22,289 nt of DNA from contig DATJHO010000031.1 of NCBI GenBank assembly GCA_035493835.1, positions 1 to 22,289 of the forward strand, in the 5' to 3' direction. This stretch comes from DASZTU01 sp035493835. GTDB lineage: Bacteria > Pseudomonadota > Alphaproteobacteria > Rhizobiales > Devosiaceae. Numbering within the stretch: position 1 is the first letter of the stretch; each line of letters opens with the position of its first letter. Below the pieces are notes generated by a model. It saw only the letters and a list, made by a program, of their open reading frames with translations. It ran no database searches and had not been told where the DNA came from. The translations under genes and the position numbers were made by a program. This document shows positions 6,049 through 12,379 of this stretch, piece after piece.

Positions 6049-6990
6049 CTAGGGCAGGCGCTTGAGCCTTTCGGTAAGCAGTTTGTAGAAGCCGTCGCCA
6101 TCGACGGAGCGCAGATAAGTGCAGTTCTTTACCCTGGTGGTGACGCCCCAATAGTCGGCCACGGTCATGCCCATCGTAAGCTCGCTCGAAGTTTCGATCG
6201 AGACATTGATGTGCCGGCCTTCGAACAGGTCGGGCTTGAGCAGATAGGCAATGACGCAAGGGTCGTGGAGGGGCGCGCCCTGCCAGCCATATTTGCCGAG
6301 ATCGAACCGCTCCGAAAACTCGAGCATTTTGGTGACCGCGTTGCTCGCGGCGTTGCCATTGGCGTTGATCGCCGCGATCCGTTCCCGGGTCGAGAGCGCC
6401 TGATGCGTCACGTCGAGCGGCACCATGACGATGTCGACGCCTGAGCGCATGACGACATCAGCCGCTTCCGGATCGACATAGATGTTGAACTCGGCCGCGG
6501 GCGTGACGTTGCCGACCTCGAAATAGGCGCCGCCCATCATCACGATCTTGCGGATGCGCCGGATGATGGCGGGCGCCTTGACCATGGCCATGGCGATGTT
6601 GGTCAGCGGCCCCAGTGTTGCCAGGGTTACCGAGCCCGCCGGCTCCTTCATCAGCGTCTCGATGATGAAATCGACGCCGTGCTGCGGCTTTAGCTCGATC
6701 TGCGGCTCGGGCAGGGTGGGCCCGTCGAGCCCGCTGTCGCCATGGACGTACTCTGCCGTGACGAGACGCCGCTTGATCGGCCGCTCGCAGCCGGCGTAGA
6801 CCGGGATTTCAGTGCGACCGGAAAGCTCGACCACCTTGCGGGCGTTCCTGGCATTCTGCGCCAGGCCGACATTGCCGGCCACCGCCACGATGCCGAGCAC
6901 GTCGATTTCTTCGGGTGACGCCAGCGCCAGCAGAATGGCCACGGCATCGTCCTGGCCAGGATCGGTGTCGATGATGATCTTGTTTTTCAA
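6049..6990 (-). CDS. Inosine-uridine preferring (ribo)nucleoside hydrolase
   Basis: A 313-residue enzyme of the IUNH family, which hydrolyses the N-glycosidic bond of nucleosides to free base and ribose using a bound calcium ion. The N-terminus KNKIIIDTDPGQDDAVAILL carries the Ca-binding and catalytic aspartates (Asp10, Asp14, Asp15). Further family blocks are GNVGLAQNARNARKVVEL, HGDSGLDGP, TLATLGPLTNIAMAM, the MMGGAYFEVGNVTPAAEFNI block with the ribose-binding Asn/Glu residues, and the C-terminal GAPLHDPCVIAYLL with His242-Asp243. I prefer the TTG at 6990 because GGGGGA sits about 5 nt upstream and the resulting length is exactly typical; an in-frame ATG at 7089 would add 33 unconserved residues. 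It fits a nucleoside salvage role. Base preference (purine versus pyrimidine, Rih subgroup) is not resolved. Confidence 0.87.
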   Translation of the reverse strand: MKNKIIIDTDPGQDDAVAILLALASPEEIDVLGIVAVAGNVGLAQNARNARKVVELSGRTEIPVYAGCERPIKRRLVTAEYVHGDSGLDGPTLPEPQIELKPQHGVDFIIETLMKEPAGSVTLATLGPLTNIAMAMVKAPAIIRRIRKIVMMGGAYFEVGNVTPAAEFNIYVDPEAADVVMRSGVDIVMVPLDVTHQALSTRERIAAINANGNAASNAVTKMLEFSERFDLGKYGWQGAPLHDPCVIAYLLKPDLFEGRHINVSIETSSELTMGMTVADYWGVTTRVKNCTYLRSVDGDGFYKLLTERLKRLP

Positions 6991-7038
6991 GGTGTCCCCC
7001 AAAAGGCCATCCGGTGAAGGCCGATGCTTTCCTTGGCT

Positions 7039-7067
7039 CTTATAGGTCGGCGGCTTCGGGCCGTCGA
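7039..7067 (-). promoter_or_regulatory. Candidate sigma-70 promoter for the nucleoside hydrolase gene
   Basis: On the minus strand TCGACG (7062-7067) is separated by 17 nt from TATAAG (7039-7044), about 49 nt before the TTG start at 6990. The -10 match is good and the -35 partial. It is back to back with the plus-strand candidate in the 167-nt divergent region 6991-7157, where no gene is seen. Confidence 0.35.
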
Positions 7068-7081
7068 TCCTGCCTGCTGCA

Positions 7082-7110
7082 TTGAGCACATGGTCGGGCT
7101 GCGCTATGTC
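7082..7110 (+). promoter_or_regulatory. Candidate sigma-70 promoter for the first TPR-sulfotransferase gene
   Basis: TTGAGC (7082-7087), a 17-nt spacer, then TATGTC (7105-7110), 47 nt before the ATG at 7158. Spacing is ideal and both hexamers are partial matches. Its -35 lies 14 bp from the -35 of the opposing candidate promoter, so the two genes could share a regulator. Confidence 0.35.
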
Positions 7111-7157
7111 ACGGCCTCGCTTGCGCGGTCTTAAGTGGAACTGGGGAGAGTGTTGTC

Positions 7158-8561
7158 ATGGCTGATGTTACCGAGGCTTGGGGGCGGCTTGCCCGCGGGG
7201 ATTTCCAGGGCGCAGCCGATCTGAGCCGCAAGCTCCTCGCGACCGCGCCGAACGATCCGGCCGTGCTCTCCTGCAATGCCATGAGCAATTGGCAACTCGG
7301 CGCCGACATTGGCAAATGCGTGGCCGATATGCGGCGCGCCGTCATGCTTGCGCCGCAAGACGCCTGGATTCGGCATAACCTGGCAACAGTGCTCGCCTCG
7401 AACGGCGATATCGATGCGGCGTGCGAGAGCTTCACCAAGGCCATCGAACTGAGGCCGGATGACACCGAGGCCTTTTACGGCCTCAGCCAGAACTTCAAAT
7501 TCACCGAAGAGACCGACCTGGTGCGGCAGATGCTGGCCCAGTACGCCACCGGGCATTTGTCGCAAAAAGCGGCGGAGTATGTCTGCTTCGCGCTCGCCAA
7601 GGTCTATAGCGATCTCGATCGCCCGATCCGGGCAATCCATTTCTGCATCGAGGGCAACTGGCTGGCGCAGCGCGCCTATGACGCCGAACGCCCGCGGGCG
7701 GAACTGGCCGAATTGCGGCGCATGGTTGCCTCTGGCACCTTCCGCCACATCGCCGGGAGCGGCGTCGAGACGGCAGCGCCGGTGTTCATCGTCGGCATGC
7801 CGCGCTCCGGCACTACGCTGGTCGAGACCATCCTTGCCCGCCACCCCGAGGTCTATGCCGGGGGCGAAATGCTCCACATGCTCAATGTCGAGCGCGCCCT
7901 GCTGAATTGGGCAAAGGCCAACCGCAACTACAACGCCGGGCCCTACGAACTGCTAAGGGATATCCCGACCGAGTACCTCACGCGCAATGCCCACGCGGTG
8001 CTCGGGCGGGTCGAGGCGGCCGCGGCGGGCAAGGCGTTCTCGGTCTTTACCGACAAGCTGCCGGAGAATAGCCAGCGCATTGGGTTGATTTCCCTGCTCT
8101 TCCCCAAGGCACGCTTCATCTATGTCCGGCGAAACCCGCTTGATTGCTGCATTTCCAACCTTTTCCAGCATTTTGCCCGCGGCAACGGCTTTGCGTTCCG
8201 GCAGGATCTTCTGGGCGAGCGCTATCGGCAGGTGACCGAGACGATGCATCTGTGGAAGCGGGCGCTCAACCTGCAGATGCTGGATGTCAGCTACGAAGCC
8301 CTGGTCTCGAATCCGGAGCCGGAGATTCGGCGGATCCTGTCCTTCGCCGGACTCGGCTGGGACCCGGCATGCCTCACGCCTGAGCAGGCCAAGCGCAGCA
8401 TTCTCACCGCCAGCCAATTCCAGGTGAAGCAGCCGATCAACCGCGACTCGGTCGATCGCTGGCGCAAGTACGAAGAGTGGATCCAGCCGCTGATCCAGTC
8501 CCTTGGCGGCCTTGAGTGGATCGAGAGCGAGCAGCGGGAACAGGCGGCGCTTGCGGCGTAG
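7158..8561 (+). CDS. TPR-repeat sulfotransferase (copy 1 of a tandem pair)
   Basis: A 467-residue protein. Residues about 1-115 are helical repeats with TPR character (DFQGAADLSRKLLATAPNDP, then HNLATVLASNGDIDAACESF followed by TKAIELRPDD). The C-terminal half is a PAPS-dependent sulfotransferase: a 5'-phosphosulfate-binding loop, VFIVGMPRSGTTLVET (about 209-224), followed by ARHPEVYAGGE, and a 3'-phosphate region, YVRRNPLDCCIS (about 322-333). The PRSGTTL...HPEV...GGE pattern resembles the Sulfotransfer_3/tyrosylprotein sulfotransferase branch. No signal peptide or TM segment is seen, so it should act in the cytosol. The acceptor (protein, sugar or lipid) is unknown. GGGGAGAG precedes the ATG. 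It is followed 249 nt later by a close paralogue in the same orientation. No PAPS-synthesis gene is in view. Confidence 0.87.
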   Translation: MADVTEAWGRLARGDFQGAADLSRKLLATAPNDPAVLSCNAMSNWQLGADIGKCVADMRRAVMLAPQDAWIRHNLATVLASNGDIDAACESFTKAIELRPDDTEAFYGLSQNFKFTEETDLVRQMLAQYATGHLSQKAAEYVCFALAKVYSDLDRPIRAIHFCIEGNWLAQRAYDAERPRAELAELRRMVASGTFRHIAGSGVETAAPVFIVGMPRSGTTLVETILARHPEVYAGGEMLHMLNVERALLNWAKANRNYNAGPYELLRDIPTEYLTRNAHAVLGRVEAAAAGKAFSVFTDKLPENSQRIGLISLLFPKARFIYVRRNPLDCCISNLFQHFARGNGFAFRQDLLGERYRQVTETMHLWKRALNLQMLDVSYEALVSNPEPEIRRILSFAGLGWDPACLTPEQAKRSILTASQFQVKQPINRDSVDRWRKYEEWIQPLIQSLGGLEWIESEQREQAALAA

Positions 8562-8683
8562 CGCCGCACCAGCAATCCCAAAATTCGACTGGTTTCCGGA
8601 CGCTGCCCACCGGCGCAGCGGCTGATTCTGCGCGGACCAATGTCGCGGAGGTTTGCTTAATGTTGCTGAGTGTTTCTGGTCTT

Positions 8684-8700
8684 CAAATCAATCTGATTTG
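8684..8700. terminator. AT-rich perfect hairpin between the two sulfotransferase genes
   Basis: CAAATCA (8684-8690), loop ATC, TGATTTG (8694-8700), followed by TTTG. A 7-bp perfect stem in a locally AT-rich patch 122 nt after the first gene stops. The low-GC stem makes it a weak terminator; a protein-binding site is equally possible. The rest of the gap 8562-8810 holds no recognisable gene. Confidence 0.3.
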
Positions 8701-8753
8701 TTTGTGACGGCCTTGTGGCGAGGTTAGGGCGGGATTTCGACGCAACGCTGGCC

Positions 8754-8801
8754 CTGAAGTGACAGGTCGCTGATCGTCGATCGTCGGCATAGTGACTTCA
8801 G
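8754..8801. promoter_or_regulatory. Inverted repeat in the leader of the second sulfotransferase gene
   Basis: CTGAAGT (8754-8760) and ACTTCAG (8795-8801) are exact reverse complements separated by 34 nt, and the enclosed DNA has its own palindrome, GATCG-T-CGATC. The structure ends 9 nt before the ATG at 8811, and the leader lacks a strong Shine-Dalgarno sequence. It may fold in the mRNA and influence translation, or be an operator. No known riboswitch is recognised. Confidence 0.3.
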
Positions 8802-8810
8802 AGACGCATC

Positions 8811-10220
8811 ATGAATGACATCGGCGAAGCTTGGGCGCGACATGCACGCGCCGATTTCCAGGGTGCAGCCGACCTCAGTCGCGATCTTCTCGCCAAATCC
8901 CCCAATGATCCGGCGGCCCTGACTTGCAACGCCATGAGCAACTGGCAGCTCGGAGGTGACCTCGATCGCTGCATCGCCGATGTGCGGCGCGCTATCTCGC
9001 TGGCGCCCAGGGAAGGCTGGATTCTGCACAATCTGGCAACAGTGCTGGCCTCCAGCGGTGAATTGGAGGAGGCCCGCGCCTGTTTCACGAAGGCCATCGA
9101 GCTCAAGCCCGACGACACGCAAGCGTTCTACGGCCTCACCCAGAACCAAAAGTTCACTGAGGAGACGGACCTCATCCGGCACATGCTGTTCCAATATTCG
9201 GGGGGGCAGCTGTCGAAGCGGGCCCGTGAATATGTGTGCTTCGGCCTTGCCAAGGCCTATGCCGACCTCGGCCTCCACAAGCGCGCCATTCATTTCTGCA
9301 TCGAGGGCAACTGGGTCACCCAGCGCCCCTATGACGTGGAGCGGAGCCGCAGCGACCTTTCGGAGTTGCGGGGGTTGGTGGCGCAGCGCGCCTTCCGGCA
9401 GCTCGATCCTGGCAGCGCGCAGATCCCCGAAAGGCCGGTGTTCGTGGTCGGCATGCCGCGTTCGGGGACGACGCTGGTTGAAACCATCCTCTCGCGCCAC
9501 CCCGAGGTTCATGCCGGCGGCGAGTTGACCCATATCGCCAACGTGGAAACGGCGCTGCTGGAATGGGCCCGGGCGAATCGCGGCCACACCGGCGGTTCGT
9601 ATGAAATGCTGAAGCATATTCCCGGGGAATACTTCACGCGCAACGCCAGGGCGGTGCTGAAGCGAGTGAAGGAGACCGCCGCCGGGACGCCGTTTTCGGT
9701 CTTCACCGACAAGCTTCCGGACAATAGCCAGCGGCTCGGCCTGATCTCGCTGCTGTTTCCCAAGGCGCGCATCATCTATGTGCGCCGGCATCCGCTCGAT
9801 TGCTGCATTTCCGCGCTGTTTCTGCACTTTGCACGCGGCAACGGCTTTGCCTTCCGACAGGATCTCCTCGGCGAGCGCTACCGACAGGTGGCCGAAACCA
9901 TGCAGCTCTGGAAAGAGGGGCTGAGCCTGCCGATCCTCGACGTGAACTACGAATCCCTGGTTACCGATCCGGAACCGGTGATCCGCCGGATGATCGCCTT
10001 TGCCGGACTGGAGTGGGACGATGCCTGCCTGCATCCCGAACAGGCCGGCCGCCGCATCCTTACCTCCAACCAGTATCAGGTACGCCAGCCGATCAATCGC
10101 AGGTCGATCGGGCGCTGGCGCGAGTATGAGGAATGGATCCAGCCGCTCATCTCTGCACTTGGCGGGCACGAGTGGATCGAAAACGAGCGGCGCGAGATGT
10201 CGGCGGCCCTCGCCGCCTGA
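8811..10220 (+). CDS. TPR-repeat sulfotransferase (copy 2 of a tandem pair)
   Basis: A 469-residue paralogue of the preceding gene, collinear over the full length. The TPR region (DFQGAADLSRDLLAKSPNDP, HNLATVLASSGELEEARACF, TKAIELKPDD) is followed by the sulfotransferase domain with VFVVGMPRSGTTLVET (about 210-225), SRHPEVHAGGE, the 3'-phosphate region YVRRHPLDCCIS (from about 323) and the C-terminal block YEEWIQPLISALGG. Both cofactor-binding loops are intact in both copies, so neither looks decayed. Differences concentrate in the linker just before the sulfotransferase domain (residues about 190-208) and in single substitutions such as N to H in the RRxPLDCC motif. An ancient local duplication followed by divergence explains the pair; specialisation for different acceptors is an inference. 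Start: ATG 8811, supported by alignment with copy 1, although the ribosome-binding site is weak. Confidence 0.87.
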   Translation: MNDIGEAWARHARADFQGAADLSRDLLAKSPNDPAALTCNAMSNWQLGGDLDRCIADVRRAISLAPREGWILHNLATVLASSGELEEARACFTKAIELKPDDTQAFYGLTQNQKFTEETDLIRHMLFQYSGGQLSKRAREYVCFGLAKAYADLGLHKRAIHFCIEGNWVTQRPYDVERSRSDLSELRGLVAQRAFRQLDPGSAQIPERPVFVVGMPRSGTTLVETILSRHPEVHAGGELTHIANVETALLEWARANRGHTGGSYEMLKHIPGEYFTRNARAVLKRVKETAAGTPFSVFTDKLPDNSQRLGLISLLFPKARIIYVRRHPLDCCISALFLHFARGNGFAFRQDLLGERYRQVAETMQLWKEGLSLPILDVNYESLVTDPEPVIRRMIAFAGLEWDDACLHPEQAGRRILTSNQYQVRQPINRRSIGRWREYEEWIQPLISALGGHEWIENERREMSAALAA

Positions 10221-10358
10221 CGGGCCTTCCCGGGCCCACCGAGCCGTCGAATAAGCCCTACGGCCTAGCTGCCCGATCGGCTGGGTTAGCGCTTCGCGCT
10301 TGACGGGCTCCCCGGCATTGGCGAGTCTGCGCCGCAGGTGTCGACGACTGGAGCCAGG

Positions 10359-12182
10359 ATGCCCGGCGAGGCGATTGTCAGCCACACGAATTTGCTGGAG
10401 ATCGTCGGCCTTCTTGGGGCCGGGGTCGTGGCTGTGCCTATCTTTCGCCGGCTTGGCCTCGGCTCGGTGCTCGGCTATCTCGCGGCGGGTCTTGCGATCG
10501 GCCCGTTCGGGCTCAGGCTCGTCACCGATCCGCGTACGATCCTCGACATTGCCCAATTCGGCGTCGTGATGTTCCTCTTCATCATCGGCCTCGAGCTCGA
10601 GCCGAGCCGGCTATGGAGCCTGCGCAAGCAGATCTTCGGCCTCGGCCTGCTCCAGGTGGTATCCGGCGGGATCGTGCTGACGCTGCTCGGCATGGCCATC
10701 GGCTTTTCGCCGCCGGTGGCGTTCGTTGCCGGGATGGGTTTCGTACTGACCTCCACCGCCATTGTCATCCAATTGCTCGAGGAACGTGGGGAGCTGGCAA
10801 CGGCCAGCGGGCAGCGAATCGTCTCGATATTATTGTTCGAGGACCTCGCGATCGTGCCGCTTCTGGCGATCGTGGCGGTGCTGGCGCCCCAGGGCGAACA
10901 GGGGAGTCCCGAGCAGCGCTGGATCGGCATCGGGCTGGCGCTGGGCGCGGTGCTGCTGATAGTGGCCGTCGGGCGCTGGGCGCTCAACCCGCTGTTCCGC
11001 ATCCTCGCCAATGCCAAGGCGCGCGAGGTGATGACGGCGGCGGCCCTACTGGTGGTGCTCGGCGCGGCGCTCATCATGGAGTTCGGGGGCCTCTCGATGG
11101 CGACGGGCGCGTTCCTCGCGGGCGTGCTGCTCTCGACCTCGACCTTCCGTCACCAGCTCGAGGCCGATATCGAGCCGTTCCGCGGCCTGCTGCTGGGCCT
11201 ATTCTTCCTCGCCGTAGGCATGTCGCTCGACCTCAACGTGGTGGTCCAGAATGTCGGCCTCATCGTGCTGCTGGTCATCGGCTACAAGCTCGCCAAGGGG
11301 CTGATCGTCTACGGCATTGCCCGGGCCCTGGGGACCGACAATCGCCAGGCGATCGAGCGCGGCGTGCTGATGGCGCAGGGCGGCGAGTTTGCCTTCGTGC
11401 TTTATTCGACCGCCGCGGCCTATGGGCTGATCGATGCGCCGCACAGCGCCATGTTCACCGCCGTCGTCATCCTTTCGATGGTGCTGACGCCGTTCACGGT
11501 GATGGCGCTGAAATTCCTGCCCAAGCCGCGGCAGTCCCTGGATGGCGTTGAAGTGGTGGATGGCTTGCGCGAGCGCATCCTCGTCATCGGCTTCGGCCGC
11601 TTCGGGCAGATTGCGGTGCAGCCGCTGCTGGCGCAGGGGCATCGGGTTTCGATCATCGACAACGATACCGAGATGATCCGCGTTGCCGGGCGCTTCGGAC
11701 GGAAAGTCTACTATGGCGATGGCAGGCGGCTGGATGTGCTGCAGGCGGCGGGCGCGGCCGATTGCGATGCGGTACTGATTTGCGTCGACGACAAGGCGGC
11801 GGCAACGCGCATTGCCGAGCTCGTGCGCGACCAGTTCCCGCTCGTCAAGGTCATGTCCCGCGCCTATGACCGCGGCCATGCCATCGAACTGGTCAAGAGC
11901 GGAGTGGAGTACCAACTGCGCGAGACCTTTGAATCGGCGCTGGTGTTTGGCGGCGAGGCGGTGCGACTGCTGGGCGGCAGCGACGAGGAGGTCACCATAT
12001 CCATTGATCGCGTGCGCGACTTCGACTCGCACCGCTTCGAGCTGCAGGTGCTCAATGGCATTGCCGCCGGGCGCGACCTGCTGATCAGCAACGCCGACGA
12101 GCAGGCCCGCGAGCAGGGCCTGCCCGCGGCCCGCGACGAAGAGAAGAAGGAGCCCGAAAAGGAGCCCGGAGAACCTGCCTAG
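10359..12182 (+). CDS. Kef-type monovalent cation:proton antiporter (CPA2) with RCK domain
   Basis: A 607-residue inner-membrane protein. Residues about 1-395 are a CPA2 Na+/H+-exchanger domain with roughly a dozen TM segments, including LGSVLGYLAAGLAIGPFGL, GVVMFLFIIGLELEPSRLW and MGFVLTSTAIVIQLLEERG, all typical of KefB/KefC. An RCK/TrkA-N domain follows (about 406-520), with the nucleotide-binding ILVIGFGRFGQ motif, acidic IDND at the end of the second strand, and YYGDGRRLDVLQAAG. Such proteins export K+ (or another cation) in exchange for protons and are gated by nucleotides or glutathione adducts. The last ~30 residues are a Glu/Lys-rich tail. ATG 10359 is chosen because GGAG lies 5 nt upstream; an in-frame GTG at 10338 is less likely. 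No ancillary KefF/KefG-type quinone reductase is adjacent, so glutathione gating is unproven. Confidence 0.87.
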   Translation: MPGEAIVSHTNLLEIVGLLGAGVVAVPIFRRLGLGSVLGYLAAGLAIGPFGLRLVTDPRTILDIAQFGVVMFLFIIGLELEPSRLWSLRKQIFGLGLLQVVSGGIVLTLLGMAIGFSPPVAFVAGMGFVLTSTAIVIQLLEERGELATASGQRIVSILLFEDLAIVPLLAIVAVLAPQGEQGSPEQRWIGIGLALGAVLLIVAVGRWALNPLFRILANAKAREVMTAAALLVVLGAALIMEFGGLSMATGAFLAGVLLSTSTFRHQLEADIEPFRGLLLGLFFLAVGMSLDLNVVVQNVGLIVLLVIGYKLAKGLIVYGIARALGTDNRQAIERGVLMAQGGEFAFVLYSTAAAYGLIDAPHSAMFTAVVILSMVLTPFTVMALKFLPKPRQSLDGVEVVDGLRERILVIGFGRFGQIAVQPLLAQGHRVSIIDNDTEMIRVAGRFGRKVYYGDGRRLDVLQAAGAADCDAVLICVDDKAAATRIAELVRDQFPLVKVMSRAYDRGHAIELVKSGVEYQLRETFESALVFGGEAVRLLGGSDEEVTISIDRVRDFDSHRFELQVLNGIAAGRDLLISNADEQAREQGLPAARDEEKKEPEKEPGEPA

Positions 12183-12190
12183 GGGGCTCC
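12161..12190. terminator. Inverted repeat straddling the stop codon of the antiporter gene
   Basis: GGAGCCC (12161-12167) and GGGCTCC (12184-12190) are exact reverse complements with a 16-nt loop that contains the TAG stop. No T-run follows. It might be a weak or Rho-assisted termination site between the antiporter and the glycogen operon, but coincidence is possible. Confidence 0.25.
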
Positions 12191-12274
12191 GTGCGAGAGC
12201 CGGCATTGTTCGGGAGGGCCTTTAAACCGTTGCACAAGCGTGCCAGAGTGCCCACAAGAGGGGAATACATCGTC

Positions 12275-12379
12275 ATGAAACCTGGGTTGCTCCATGCCGC
12301 AACAGCCGATCGTATTCGATGCTCCCAAACCCGAGCCCCGCGGGTTGACCGCAGACGTCCTCGCCAATGCAATTCTTGA
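12275..12379 (+). CDS. Possible short upstream ORF overlapping the glgP start
   Basis: ATG 12275 opens a 34-codon frame ending at 12379. It has a better ribosome-binding sequence (GAGGGGAA near 12258-12265) than glgP itself, whose ATG at 12294 lies inside it in another frame. The peptide has no recognisable homology and is Arg-rich in the way expected of an out-of-frame GC-rich reading. It may act as a leader that loads ribosomes near glgP, or the Shine-Dalgarno may simply serve glgP at long spacing. A genuine gene is unlikely. Confidence 0.12.
   Translation: MKPGLLHAATADRIRCSQTRAPRVDRRRPRQCNS

Noticed and set aside
10221..10358. GC-rich partial palindromes (GGGCC...GGGCCC) after the second sulfotransferase gene
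   Set aside because: Short and ambiguous pairings in very GC-rich DNA without a T-tract; not enough to call a terminator.
8724..10556. Long minus-strand open frame (610 codons) antisense to the second sulfotransferase
   Set aside because: It mirrors the plus-strand gene in GC-rich DNA, contains no recognisable domain and is rich in Arg, His, Gly and Pro as expected of an antisense reading; the plus strand encodes clear conserved motifs.
12183..12293. Search for a sigma-70 promoter directly upstream of glgP
   Set aside because: TTGCAC at 12230-12235 has no acceptable -10 at 16-18 nt, and TTGTTC at 12206 has only a 10-nt spacing to TTAAAC, so no promoter is claimed.
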